A stretch of 64,000 nucleotides of DNA from Polyangium sp. 6x1 (GTDB lineage Bacteria > Myxococcota_A > Polyangia > Polyangiales > Polyangiaceae), in the NCBI RefSeq assembly GCF_029946515.1, contig NZ_JARZHH010000045.1:1-64000 (forward strand), read 5' to 3'. Of this stretch, positions 32,844-42,360 are shown piece after piece. A model generated the notes under the pieces. It did not search any database. It was not told where the DNA came from and worked only from the letters and a program-made list of their open reading frames with translations. Numbering within the stretch: the stretch's first letter is position 1; the number at the start of each line of letters is the position of its first letter. Position numbers and translations under genes: made by a program.

Positions 32844-34538
32844 ATGCTCGGATCGATGATGCGCAGGATCCACAGGGGTTTGGCTTGGTCTTTTCGGCAC
32901 CTCGGCGCCGTCCTCGGTGCCGCGTCGATCATCGCCGTCGGGGCGGCCGCGTGCTCGCCGGAAGAGCGCGACTTCGGGGACACGACGAGCTCGAGCGGCT
33001 CTGGCGGCGCGGGCGGCTCCATGGGCTGCGCGGAGAACGAAGAGAGAGCCTGCTACACCGGACCTCCCGGCACCGAGGACATCGGCGCCTGCAAGAAGGG
33101 CGTCCAGATCTGTTTGCCGAACGGCACGGGCTTCGGCGAGTGCTCGGGGGACGTCGTTCCGCAAGCCGAGAACTGCCTCACGCCCGAGGACGAGGCGTGC
33201 AACGGCGACGATCCTGCCGAATGCCCGCCGCTCGATCACGGCTGGAGCAAGGGTTTTCCCACGCTCGACGAGATCTACATCCGGGGCATCGCGGTCGACC
33301 CGAAGACGCTCGACATCGTCATCACGGGTGAGCTCCGTGGCACGCTCGATCTCGGCGGCGGACCGCTCGCGAGCACGGGCAGCAACGACATCCTGCTCGC
33401 GAAGTTCAGCGCCGATGGCGCGCATCAGTGGAGCAAGCGCTTCGGCGACGCGTCCTCGCAAACGAGCGCCGGCGTGGCGATCGACGCCTCGGGGATGATC
33501 TACATCGCGGGCTCGGTCTCCGGCGCGATCGACCTCGGTCAAGGACCGCTCACGAGCGAGGGCGGCAACGACGCGCTCGTCGCGAAGTTCGACGCGAATG
33601 GCGGCCTCGTGTGGGCGAAGCTCTTCGGCGACGGGAGCTCGCAACGCGCAACGGCCATCGCGCTCACGCAGGCGGGGCAGGTCGTCATCGGCGGCGAGTT
33701 CCTGGGCACGATCAACCTCGGCGGCGGGACGCTCAACTCCACGATGGAGACGGACCTCTTCGTCGCCAGGCTCGACGGCTCGGGCTTCCACTCGATGTCG
33801 CGTCGCTTCGGCGGGGCGACGGGCACCGAGGAGATCGTCGGCCTCGCGGTCGACAGCAAGGACAACATCCTGCTCACGGGCAACTTCAACGGCACCCTCG
33901 ATTTCCCGCAGGTCGCTCTGCTCACCTCGGCCGGCAGCGACGATGTGTTTCACGCCAAGATCAGCCAGAACGGGAGCCCCGTCTGGGCCAAGCGCTGGGG
34001 CGACGCCGCCGATCAGGAGGCCCTCGGGATCGCGGTCACGCCGGACGACGAGGTCGTGGTCTCGGGCCGACTCGCGGGCGTCATCGACTTCGACGACGGC
34101 ACGAAGATCGAAGCCCCGGCGATGGCGACGAACGCGTACCTCGCGAAGCTCGCGCCGGACGGCGTGCTCGCCTGGAGCAAGATCCTCGGCGGCCCGAACT
34201 CCCTCTCGGACTGGGGCATGTCGGTCCGCGTCGCGAACGGTCGCATCGTGACCGCGGGCTGGTTCAGCGATCAGATCGACTTCGGCGGCAAACCGCTGAT
34301 CGCCTCGAACCCGCAGGTGAGCCCCTTCGTCGCGCAGCTCGAGCTCGACGGAAATCACCGCAGCTCGCGCACCTACCCGACCGACATGGCGGCCGGCGTG
34401 CTCGCGCTCGGGGTGATGCCGACCGGAGATCCGATCGTCGCGGGCCTGAGCTACGGGTCGATCGATTTCGGCGGAGGCCCGCTCGCGCCGGACACCCCTC
34501 AGCAACCGCTCCTGTTCCTCGTGCGCCTCTTACCCTGA
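32844..34538 (+). CDS. Propeller-repeat lipoprotein, paralogue 2
   Basis: A 564-residue paralogue with a signal ending GAAACSPEER. The start at 32844 (MLGSMMRRIHR) is preferred over 32856 because paralogue 3 starts with the matching MFEAMKRRIRR. After a short Gly spacer it carries a Cys-rich module (EERACYTGPPGTEDIGACKK, then GECSGDVVP, then EDEACNG) of about 70 residues, and then eight or so propeller repeats (DLGGGPLASTGSND, WSKRFGDASSQ). The Cys-rich module also occurs in the MopE-like protein of the HXS cluster. It lies 44 bases after paralogue 1 and 13 bases before paralogue 3, so all three may be co-transcribed. Confidence 0.88.
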   Translation: MLGSMMRRIHRGLAWSFRHLGAVLGAASIIAVGAAACSPEERDFGDTTSSSGSGGAGGSMGCAENEERACYTGPPGTEDIGACKKGVQICLPNGTGFGECSGDVVPQAENCLTPEDEACNGDDPAECPPLDHGWSKGFPTLDEIYIRGIAVDPKTLDIVITGELRGTLDLGGGPLASTGSNDILLAKFSADGAHQWSKRFGDASSQTSAGVAIDASGMIYIAGSVSGAIDLGQGPLTSEGGNDALVAKFDANGGLVWAKLFGDGSSQRATAIALTQAGQVVIGGEFLGTINLGGGTLNSTMETDLFVARLDGSGFHSMSRRFGGATGTEEIVGLAVDSKDNILLTGNFNGTLDFPQVALLTSAGSDDVFHAKISQNGSPVWAKRWGDAADQEALGIAVTPDDEVVVSGRLAGVIDFDDGTKIEAPAMATNAYLAKLAPDGVLAWSKILGGPNSLSDWGMSVRVANGRIVTAGWFSDQIDFGGKPLIASNPQVSPFVAQLELDGNHRSSRTYPTDMAAGVLALGVMPTGDPIVAGLSYGSIDFGGGPLAPDTPQQPLLFLVRLLP

Positions 34539-34551
34539 AGGAAATCCTTTT

Positions 34552-36261
34552 ATGTTCGAAGCGATGAAACGCAGGATCCGGCGAAGCTCGGCTGGTTTGC
34601 TCTCCCTCGTCGGCGTCGCGTCGCTCGGCGTGATGGCGCTCGTGGCGTGCTCGCCGGAGGAGCGTGAGTTCGAGACGACGGCCGCGACCGGCACGGGCGG
34701 CGCCGCCGGCGCGGGCGGCAGCGGCGGCATGGTGTGCATGCCGAACGAGCAGAGGTCTTGTTACACCGGCCCGCCCGGCACCGAGGACATGGGCGCGTGC
34801 AAGGCGGGCATCGAGGTTTGTCTGCCGAGCGGCGCGGGCTTCGGCGAGTGCGGCGGAGAGGTCTTGCCGCAGATCGAGGACTGCCTGACGCCCGAGGACG
34901 AGGCCTGCAACGGCGTCGATCCGCTCGAATGCGTCTCGCTCGGAGACGGCTGGCTGAAGACGTTCGGCGAGCTTGCATCCCCGCAGCTCGTGTCCGCCAT
35001 CGCGATCGCGCCCGACGGCAACATCGTCATCGCCGGCTCGTTCGGCGGGGTGATCGATCTCGGCGCCGGCCCCATGGCGAGCACGGGCAACTACGACATC
35101 CTCGTCGCGAAGCTGACGCCGCTCGGCGAGGTCGTGTGGGCCAAGCGCTTCGGCGACTCGAACGCGCAACAAGCGAACGCCGTGGCGATCGACGGCGCGG
35201 GCGCGATCTACGTCGGCGGCAGCGTGTTCGGCTCGGTGGACTTCGGCGATGGCGTGCAGACGAGCAAGGGCGCGGACGACGCGTTCGTCGCGAAGTTCGA
35301 CGCGGGCGGCAACCCTTTGTGGAGCAAGCTCTTCGGCGACACGGCCTCGCAAGAGGTGCGTGCGCTCGCGGTGACCAAGACGAACCAGGTGGTCGTGGCG
35401 GGCAATTTCGCGGGCACCATCTCCCTCGGGGGTCCAGCGTTCACGTCCGCCGGTGGCGACGACATGTTCCTCGGGAAGCTCGACGAGACCGGCTTCCACG
35501 CGGCCTCGCGGCGCATGGGCGGACAGGGAGCCGACGATCTCCGCGCGATCGCCGTCGCCGGCATGGATCACGTGGTGGTCACGGGCCACTTCGCCAGCGG
35601 CCTCGACATCCCTGGCAACGTGCTCACGAGCAAGGGCGGGTTCGACGTCTTCGTCGCGGATTTCACGTCGGCCCTCAGCCCGACCTGGGCCCGCGGCTTC
35701 GGCGACGCGACCGCGCAGCAGGCGTTCGACGTGGCGATCGCGCCGAACGGCGACATCTACCTCGCAGGATTCTTCGAGGGCGTCGTCGACTTCTTCGGGC
35801 AACAACAGATCAAGACGGACGCTGCGGCTGCGCGCGCGCTCTTCGTCACGCGCCTCGCGAGCACCGGCGACAGCGTCGTCTGGGCGAAGTCCTTCGGTGA
35901 CGCGACCGCGTATCTGACCCAGGGTCAGCTCGCCGTCGGCGCTTCCGATCAGCTCACCCTCACGGGCACCTTCCAGGGTGGAATGGATTTCGGCGGCGGC
36001 CTGCTCACGGCCATCGGCGCTGGAGACCTGTTCTTCGTGCAGCTCGGCGGCGACGGCGTGCACCTCGCGTCGCGTGTTCTGCAGAGCGGGGGTGGAGATG
36101 GAAGCGACGCTGCCAACACGATGCTCGCGCTCGCGCTCTTGCCGACGGGCGATCTGATCGTCGGCGGCCAGCACCGCGCGCCGTTCGTGATCAACAAGGC
36201 GCTCGTGGGCGCGGCCGACCCGAAGGACGGCAACGCGTTCCTCGGCCGCTTCTTGCCCTGA
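34552..36261 (+). CDS. Propeller-repeat lipoprotein, paralogue 3
   Basis: A 569-residue close paralogue of the preceding gene. The signal ends LVACSPEER, then the spacer GTGGAAGAGGSGG, the Cys-rich module (RSCYTGPPGTEDMGACKAG, EDEACNG) and propeller repeats (DLGAGPMASTGNYD, WAKRFGDSNAQQ). Identity with paralogue 2 is high in the signal, linker and Cys module and lower in the repeats, as expected for duplication followed by divergence of a binding surface. The stop is four bases from the convergent dehydrogenase gene. Confidence 0.88.
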   Translation: MFEAMKRRIRRSSAGLLSLVGVASLGVMALVACSPEEREFETTAATGTGGAAGAGGSGGMVCMPNEQRSCYTGPPGTEDMGACKAGIEVCLPSGAGFGECGGEVLPQIEDCLTPEDEACNGVDPLECVSLGDGWLKTFGELASPQLVSAIAIAPDGNIVIAGSFGGVIDLGAGPMASTGNYDILVAKLTPLGEVVWAKRFGDSNAQQANAVAIDGAGAIYVGGSVFGSVDFGDGVQTSKGADDAFVAKFDAGGNPLWSKLFGDTASQEVRALAVTKTNQVVVAGNFAGTISLGGPAFTSAGGDDMFLGKLDETGFHAASRRMGGQGADDLRAIAVAGMDHVVVTGHFASGLDIPGNVLTSKGGFDVFVADFTSALSPTWARGFGDATAQQAFDVAIAPNGDIYLAGFFEGVVDFFGQQQIKTDAAAARALFVTRLASTGDSVVWAKSFGDATAYLTQGQLAVGASDQLTLTGTFQGGMDFGGGLLTAIGAGDLFFVQLGGDGVHLASRVLQSGGGDGSDAANTMLALALLPTGDLIVGGQHRAPFVINKALVGAADPKDGNAFLGRFLP

Positions 36262-36265
36262 TCGC

Positions 36266-37072
36266 CTACCGGCCCCCGCGCGCCTTCTTCCCCATCTTCG
36301 CCAGGAACGGCCGCACGAGCGCCTTCGGCAGCGCGTCCACCGTCATCGCCATCGCCCGCGGCACGACGCCCGGGATCACGCGCGCCTGACCGCGCTTGAG
36401 CCCCGCGACCGCCTCCTCCGCGCACGTCACCACGTCCACGTACATCGCCTTTGGCAGCTCCGGCCGCACGTCGCTCCCCGCGACCTCCTGGAACTCCGTC
36501 GGCACTGGGCCCGGACAAACCACCGTCACCGACACGCCCGTCCCCGCGAGCTCCGCGCGCAGGCCCTCGCTCAGGTGGTTCACGTACGCCTTGCTCGCCG
36601 CGTACGTGCTCATCGCGGGCGACGGCAGGATGCCCGCGACCGAGCCGACGTTCAGGATCGCCCCCGAGCCCCGCGCCACCATCGGCGGCACGAGCCGCGC
36701 GAGCAGCATCGTCGTGCTCACCACGTTGAGCTCGAGCATCCGCTCGATCTTCTCCCACTCGCGCTTCTCGAGCAGGCCGTAGTCGCCGAAGCCCGCGTTG
36801 TTCACGAGCACGTCGACGACCTCGCCCGCCTGCGCGAGGTCGTCGAGCATCGCGCCGAGCGCCTTCCTGTCGAGCAGATCGACCGCGCGCACGAGCACGC
36901 GCAGGCCCGGCCGCGCGGCCACGAGCTCCCGCGCGAGCTCGTCGAGCCTCTCGCGGCGGCGCGCCACGAGCACCAACGCCGCGACCTCGCGGCCGAGCAC
37001 GCGCGCGATCTCCCGACCGATCCCGGCCGAGGCGCCGGTGACGAGCGCCGTTTTACCGCGAAGCTCGTTCAT
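36266..37072 (-). CDS. Short-chain dehydrogenase/reductase
   Basis: A 268-residue SDR oxidoreductase. The NAD(P)-binding TGASAGIG is at residues 13-20, followed by VARRRERL (an Arg-rich loop that suggests NADP), NNAG near 90, the catalytic Ser in NVGSVAG and the Tyr-Lys pair in YAASKAY. The C-terminal tail is Lys/Arg-rich (KMGKKARGGR). The best general match is to DltE/YqjQ-like SDRs acting on acyl chains, but the substrate is unknown. Its start overlaps the stop of the upstream aminopeptidase gene by 20 bases. Confidence 0.92.
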   Translation of the reverse strand: MNELRGKTALVTGASAGIGREIARVLGREVAALVLVARRRERLDELARELVAARPGLRVLVRAVDLLDRKALGAMLDDLAQAGEVVDVLVNNAGFGDYGLLEKREWEKIERMLELNVVSTTMLLARLVPPMVARGSGAILNVGSVAGILPSPAMSTYAASKAYVNHLSEGLRAELAGTGVSVTVVCPGPVPTEFQEVAGSDVRPELPKAMYVDVVTCAEEAVAGLKRGQARVIPGVVPRAMAMTVDALPKALVRPFLAKMGKKARGGR

Positions 37073-39761
37073 CCTTCTTCCTCTTCTTGCTCTTCTCGCC
37101 GGCGTCCTTGTCGGCCTCGGGTTTGTCCGCGTCGCGCCCGTGGTGGACGCCGTTCGGCTTCGTCTCGGGCTCCTTCGGCGCGAGCAGCGCTTCGAGCTTG
37201 CCGAGGCGCGCCTTCAGCTCGGCGTGCTCGCCCCGCAGCGACTCCAGGTCCTCGCGCAGCCGCTCGGCCTCGCGCTTGCCCGCGCCGCCGAGGTCCCGCA
37301 GCGCTTCGCGGATCCGGCGGCGCACGCGTCCGTCGAGCTCACGTTCGAGCTGGCGCGAGAGCGGCCCGCGCGACTTCGCGTCGCCGATGTCGAGCAGCGC
37401 CCGCACCACGTCCACCTTGAGGTACGGATCCGCCTGATCGAGCAGGTCCTCCAGCGCCTCGCGCACCTTGCGGTCCGTCGAGAGCTTCGGCAGCGCCATG
37501 ATCGCGGCGCGCCGGCCGCGCGTGGGGATGCCGTAGCGCGTGCGCGTGAGCACGTGCGCCTGCGCGCGCTCGTCGCGCAAGGCCGCGAGCCCGTCGAGCG
37601 CGCCGGCGCGCACGATGTCGGCCCACGAGGGACGATCGAGCACCTCGATCAACGTGTCGAACGCCGCGCTCTGCCGGGTCGCGCCGAGGGCGCGCGCGGC
37701 CTCCGCCTCCACGAGGTAGCTCGCGTCCCGCAGCGCGAGGCTCTTCAGCGCCTCGGCAGCCTGCGCCTTGCGGAACTTGCCGAGCGCCGCCGCCACCGCG
37801 CGACGCACCTTCGCGTGCCCCGTCCGCGCGTGGGCGACGAGGTGCGTGAGCGCGTCGTCGCTGCGCACGTCGCCGAGCGCCGAGGCCGCCTCCGCTCGCA
37901 CGCCCCAGAACTCCTCCTCCTTCGCGAGCGAGGCGCCGAGCGCGCGCGTCGTCGCCGGATCGTCGAGCTTGCCCATCAGGCTCGCCGCGAGCAGCCGGCC
38001 GCGCGCCGTCGGCGCCCCAGCGAGCTGCGCGCGCAGCATGTCGGCCGGGCACTCGACCCGCACGTCGCCCACGATCCGGAGCTCCGGATCCACGACGACG
38101 AACGCGGGCCGCTTCGGCACGCGGATCGTGAAGGTCGCGGTCGCCGACTCCACGCGCCGCACCTCGCGCCGCACCTCGCCGTCGATGGAGATGTCGAGCT
38201 CGAGGTCGATCGCGAAGACGTGCGTTCCGGCGTCGTCCTTGTCCTTCTCCTTGCTGTCTTTCGCGGCCTGCGTCTGCTTGACCGACACGGTCAGCGCCTC
38301 GCCGCCGTGATCGATCTTCACCTCGAGCTCCGGGTGCCCCGCGCGGAACACCCACTGCTCGAAGAAGCGCTCCAGGCTCCTGCCGCTCGCCTCTTCGAGC
38401 GCGCGCATGAGGTCGCGCGTCTCCACGATCCCGCGCGCGTGCCGCTCCAGGTACGTCTTGATGCCGCGCCAGAACGCCTCGTCGCCGAGCTCGAGCCGCA
38501 GCATGTGCAGGACGCACGCGCCCTTCTCGTAGAGGTGACGATCGAAGATGTCGATCGGCGCCTCGTAGTCCTGGCACACGATCGGACGCCGATAACGCCC
38601 GCCTGCCTCGCCGAGGTACGCGGCCACGTCGCCACGCACGCCGTGCTCGTACTCGTCGCGGCCGAGGTATCCCTCGCGATCGACGTGCTCCATGTACGTG
38701 GCGAACCCCTCGTTCAGCCACGCGTGCGACCAGTCGCGGCACGTCACGAGATCACCGAACCAGTGATGCGCGAGCTCGTGCGCGATGAGGTCATCGGCCG
38801 TCACGTCGATCGCGGCGCGCTCGTCGAGCAGGATGTGCTCGTACATCGTCGTCGCCGTCGTGTTCTCCATCCCGCCGAAGATGAAGTCGCTCACCACGAT
38901 CTGCGAGTACGTCTTCCACGGGTACGCGACACCCGTGAGCTTGCCGAAGCGGCGCACCATGTCGGGCGTCCGCCGGAACGTGCGCTTGCCCTCGTCGGTT
39001 TTTCCTTTGGGCACAAAGTAATGCAGACGAACGCCGTCCGCCTCGTCGTCGATCCGCTCGAACTCGCCCGCGACGAGCGTGAACAGGTAGCTCGGGTGCG
39101 GGTCGTCCATCCGGTAGCGGTAGACGCCGCGCTGCTCCTCGTCCTCGTCGCTCTCGCGCGCGCCGTTCGACAGCGCGAACCAGCCCTCGGGCACCGTCAC
39201 GCGCAGCGAGGTCGACTGCTTGTTGTGCGGCTTGTCGATGCACGGAAAGAAGTGCCGCGCGTCCTCGTCCTGGCACTGCGACCAGACCTGCGAGGGACGG
39301 TCATGCACGTGCTCGTCCGGCGCGAGGAAGTAGAGCCCGCGCTTCGGCGTCGCCGAGTACCGCACACGCACGGTCACGCGCGAGGCGGCCTCGGGGATCG
39401 ACACGCGCAGCGTTTGCCCGTCGTACGCGTGCTCGACGACGGCGAACTTGCCCTCGTCGCCCGCGCGGAGCTCGACCGCTTCGATGTCGAAGCCCACGGC
39501 GTCGAGCGAGAGCTCCTTCGAGCGCGCGTCGATGCGCGAGACGTCGAGCGTCGCCTCGCCCGAGACCGATTTTTTCGGCACGTCGAGGCGAAGGTCGAGC
39601 GCGATGTGCGTGACCGAGAACGGCCGGGGCCGCTCGTAGACGCGCTGCACGCCCGCGAGCGTGAACGGACGCGCGGAGGCAGCAGCGGCGGACGAGTGGG
39701 CGTAGGACGAAAGCGTGGATCCGCACGCGCAGCGGTCGTGGAGGCGGTGCTCGAGGCTCAT
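37053..39761 (-). CDS. M1 aminopeptidase with HEAT-repeat tail
   Basis: A 902-residue M1-family zinc aminopeptidase fused to a long C-terminal repeat region. The catalytic core has the exopeptidase motif GGMENT, the zinc site HELAHHWFGD and LNEGFATYMEHV near residues 290-345, and a Tyr-containing HLYEKGACVL segment further on. From about residue 580 to 830 the chain consists of helical HEAT-like repeats (VRAEAASALGDVRSDDALTH, KVRRAVAAALGKFR, LVEAEAARALGATR). It ends in a coiled coil (LREDLESLRGEHAELKARL) and a Lys-rich tail. The start at 39761 (MSLEHRLHD) is preferred to 39785. No signal peptide is seen, so cytoplasmic. The HEAT fusion resembles animal ERAP/TATA-binding factor TAF2 architecture. 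Confidence 0.93.
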   Translation of the reverse strand: MSLEHRLHDRCACGSTLSSYAHSSAAAASARPFTLAGVQRVYERPRPFSVTHIALDLRLDVPKKSVSGEATLDVSRIDARSKELSLDAVGFDIEAVELRAGDEGKFAVVEHAYDGQTLRVSIPEAASRVTVRVRYSATPKRGLYFLAPDEHVHDRPSQVWSQCQDEDARHFFPCIDKPHNKQSTSLRVTVPEGWFALSNGARESDEDEEQRGVYRYRMDDPHPSYLFTLVAGEFERIDDEADGVRLHYFVPKGKTDEGKRTFRRTPDMVRRFGKLTGVAYPWKTYSQIVVSDFIFGGMENTTATTMYEHILLDERAAIDVTADDLIAHELAHHWFGDLVTCRDWSHAWLNEGFATYMEHVDREGYLGRDEYEHGVRGDVAAYLGEAGGRYRRPIVCQDYEAPIDIFDRHLYEKGACVLHMLRLELGDEAFWRGIKTYLERHARGIVETRDLMRALEEASGRSLERFFEQWVFRAGHPELEVKIDHGGEALTVSVKQTQAAKDSKEKDKDDAGTHVFAIDLELDISIDGEVRREVRRVESATATFTIRVPKRPAFVVVDPELRIVGDVRVECPADMLRAQLAGAPTARGRLLAASLMGKLDDPATTRALGASLAKEEEFWGVRAEAASALGDVRSDDALTHLVAHARTGHAKVRRAVAAALGKFRKAQAAEALKSLALRDASYLVEAEAARALGATRQSAAFDTLIEVLDRPSWADIVRAGALDGLAALRDERAQAHVLTRTRYGIPTRGRRAAIMALPKLSTDRKVREALEDLLDQADPYLKVDVVRALLDIGDAKSRGPLSRQLERELDGRVRRRIREALRDLGGAGKREAERLREDLESLRGEHAELKARLGKLEALLAPKEPETKPNGVHHGRDADKPEADKDAGEKSKKRKKDERASR

Positions 39762-39842
39762 CGGGCGGCGAGTCTTACCCAACAAACTCGCCGAGCAAAG
39801 CCCCTCGCCCTGGGAAAACCGCGCTAGCCTCGCCCCGCGCCC

Positions 39843-42167
39843 ATGAACCGCCGCGGACGCACGCCTCTGCTCGCCGGGGGGACGGGCCCCAAAGGCCCGC
39901 CGAGGGCCGCGTCACGCCCGCGACCCGGGCCCCAAGGCCCCGCGCAGCACACGCTCTTCGCGGCGCAAAAGGCCGCGCCCTCGAAGGACGGCACCATCAC
40001 CCTCGAAGGCGAGGTCGTGCGTGTCACCTACGAGAACGAGCAGACGGGCTTCCGGGTCGTGAAGGTCGCGATCGACGGCCACGAAGCCCCTCTCCCCTGG
40101 GTCGGCCGCTTCCAGTCCGTCGCCCCCGGCGCGCGCGTCCGAGCGACCGGCCGCCACGAACGCGATGGTCGCCATGGTGACCAGCTCCGCGTCGAAACCC
40201 TGCTCGAGATCGCGCCCTCGACGTTGCAGGGCCTCGAAAAGTACCTCGCCTCGGGCATGGTCCAAGGCGTCGGGCCTGTCTTCGCCAAACGGATCGTCGA
40301 GACGCTCGGCGAAGATGCGCTGCGCGTGCTCGACGAGGAGCCCGAGCGGCTCGCGGAGGTGCCGGGGCTCGGATCGCGCCGCGCCGAGGCCGTGGCCAAG
40401 GCCTGGGCGTCGCAGCGCGTCATCCGCGACATCATGATCTTCCTCCAGCAGCACGGCGCCTCGGCCGCGCTGGCGACGCGCATCTACAAGCGCTTCGGCG
40501 CCTCCGCGATCGAGATCGTGAAGCGCTCGCCCTACCGGCTCGCGCTCGAGGTGTGGGGCGTCGGGTTCAAGACCGCCGACCAGCTCGCGCGCGCCGTCGG
40601 CGTCTCGCTGGAGGCACCCGAACGCGCGCAGGCCGGCGTGCTGCAAATGCTGAGCGACCTCGCGGGCAAGGGGCACGTCTACGCCGAGCGAGGCGCGCTC
40701 GTCTCGGCCGCCGCGCTCATGCTCGAACGCGAGGAGGAAGGCGTCGATCGCGCCGTCGACGCGCTCGCGTTGTCGGGCCGCGCGCGCGTCGAAACGCTCC
40801 CTTCAGGCGAGGTCGCTGTCTACGAATCAACGCTTTACGAAGCGGAAGCACGCCTCGCCGAGCGCCTGCTCACGCTCCTCCGCGCGACGGGCCGTCCCCT
40901 CGCGGGTCGACGCGGCGAATCGGCGGACGCCGTCGCGAAGGCCGCGATCGAGAGCTTCGAGGCCCGCACGCGCGTCGCCCTCGCACCCGCGCAACGCGAC
41001 GCGATCGAGCAAGCCGCGCGGAGCAAGATCCTCGTGATCACGGGCGGCCCCGGCGTCGGAAAGACGACGATCGTCCGGGCGATCCTCTCGCTCTTCGACC
41101 TCGCGGGCCACACGGTGCGCCTCGCCGCGCCCACGGGTCGCGCCGCCAAGCGCATGAGCGAGGCGACGGGGCGCGAGGCCACGACGCTCCACCGCATGCT
41201 CGAGTTCGACCCCAAGGAGCGCGGCTTCCTCCGCAAGAAAGGCCGCGCGATCGAGGCCGACGTGATCATCGTGGACGAGGCCTCGATGATCGATCTGCCG
41301 CTCTGCGACGCGCTCACGCAGGCCCTCGGGGACGGGGCGCGGCTCGTGCTCGTCGGCGACGTCGATCAGCTCCCGTCCGTCGGCCCGGGCGCGGTCCTGC
41401 GCGACGTGATCGCCTCGGGCGTGATCCCCACGGTGCGCCTCTCGCAGATCTTCCGCCAGGCCGAGGGCAGCCTCATCGTCCAGAACGCGCACCGCATCCA
41501 CGACGGCGAAAAACCCGAGGGCGCGACCGACAAGCGCGGCGAATTCTTTGTGTTCCAACGAAAGGATCCCGAGGAGGCCGCCGCCACGATCCACGAGCTC
41601 GTCACCGAGCGCATCCCGCGCGGCTTCGGTCTGCACCCCGTGCGCGACGTGCAGGTCCTCTCCCCGATGAACAAGGGCCCCGTCGGCACGATCACGCTGA
41701 ACGAGACGCTCCAGCGGACGCTCAACCCCGACGGCCCTTCGGTCACCCGCGGCGGCAAGCTCTTCCGCCTCGGCGACAAGGTCATGCAGCTCAAGAACGA
41801 CTACGACCGCGAGGTCTACAACGGCGACGTCGGCCTCGTCCGCGCGATCGACGCCGAGGCCGGCACGCTCACGGTCACGTTCGACGGTCGGGACGTCGCC
41901 TACGAAGAGAGCGACCTCGACGAGCTCGTGCTCGCGTACGCGACGAGCATCCACAAGAGCCAGGGCAGCGAGTATCCGGCCGTGGTGATCACGCTGCTCT
42001 CGCAGCATTTCGTGATGCTCTCGCGGAACCTGCTCTACACGGCCGTCACGCGCGGAAAGCGGCTCGTCGTGCTCGTCACGGACGGGCGAGCGCTCAGCCT
42101 CGCGCTCTCGGAGACGCGACGCGAAGAGCGGCAGACGGGCCTCGGCTACCGCCTCCGCCGCGGATGA
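39843..42167 (+). CDS. recD2: RecD2-type helicase
   Basis: A 774-residue SF1B DNA helicase of the RecD2 class, found in bacteria lacking RecBC. An OB-like N-terminal region (GEVVRVTYENEQTGFRVVKV) is followed by helix-hairpin-helix repeats (LASGMVQGVGPVFAKRIVET; VPGLGSRRAEAVAKAW; VWGVGFKTADQLA). The helicase core has Walker A GGPGVGKTT (401-409), motif Ia APTGRAAKR, Walker B IIVDEASM, motif III VGDVDQLPSVGPG, the SH3-like insert region NDYDREVYNGDVG, and motif VI YTAVTRGKRLV. The start MNRRGRTPLL begins a Pro/Gly-rich, Arg-rich disordered leader of about 45 residues. It is divergent from the aminopeptidase gene. Confidence 0.95.
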   Translation: MNRRGRTPLLAGGTGPKGPPRAASRPRPGPQGPAQHTLFAAQKAAPSKDGTITLEGEVVRVTYENEQTGFRVVKVAIDGHEAPLPWVGRFQSVAPGARVRATGRHERDGRHGDQLRVETLLEIAPSTLQGLEKYLASGMVQGVGPVFAKRIVETLGEDALRVLDEEPERLAEVPGLGSRRAEAVAKAWASQRVIRDIMIFLQQHGASAALATRIYKRFGASAIEIVKRSPYRLALEVWGVGFKTADQLARAVGVSLEAPERAQAGVLQMLSDLAGKGHVYAERGALVSAAALMLEREEEGVDRAVDALALSGRARVETLPSGEVAVYESTLYEAEARLAERLLTLLRATGRPLAGRRGESADAVAKAAIESFEARTRVALAPAQRDAIEQAARSKILVITGGPGVGKTTIVRAILSLFDLAGHTVRLAAPTGRAAKRMSEATGREATTLHRMLEFDPKERGFLRKKGRAIEADVIIVDEASMIDLPLCDALTQALGDGARLVLVGDVDQLPSVGPGAVLRDVIASGVIPTVRLSQIFRQAEGSLIVQNAHRIHDGEKPEGATDKRGEFFVFQRKDPEEAAATIHELVTERIPRGFGLHPVRDVQVLSPMNKGPVGTITLNETLQRTLNPDGPSVTRGGKLFRLGDKVMQLKNDYDREVYNGDVGLVRAIDAEAGTLTVTFDGRDVAYEESDLDELVLAYATSIHKSQGSEYPAVVITLLSQHFVMLSRNLLYTAVTRGKRLVVLVTDGRALSLALSETRREERQTGLGYRLRRG

Positions 42168-42360
42168 CTCGTCGGGCATCGACGTGAGCGAAACGCCTGG
42201 GATCCGCGGGCGGCCGTTGCTCTGATGGGGGCATCCTGCTAGCCTGCCCGCCCCTCGTAACCAACGACATTTTCTTTCCCGTTCGGCGCGCCCAAGAGCG
42301 CCGTCGAGCGGCGGCCGCGGGCGCAAATCGCGCCCCGCGCGTTTCTCGGGTGGAGCGACC

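Noticed and set aside
32118-36174. Long antisense frames (795 and 636 codons) opposite the three lipoproteins
   Set aside because: They mirror the repeats of the sense genes and contain no domain, start signal or ribosome binding site.
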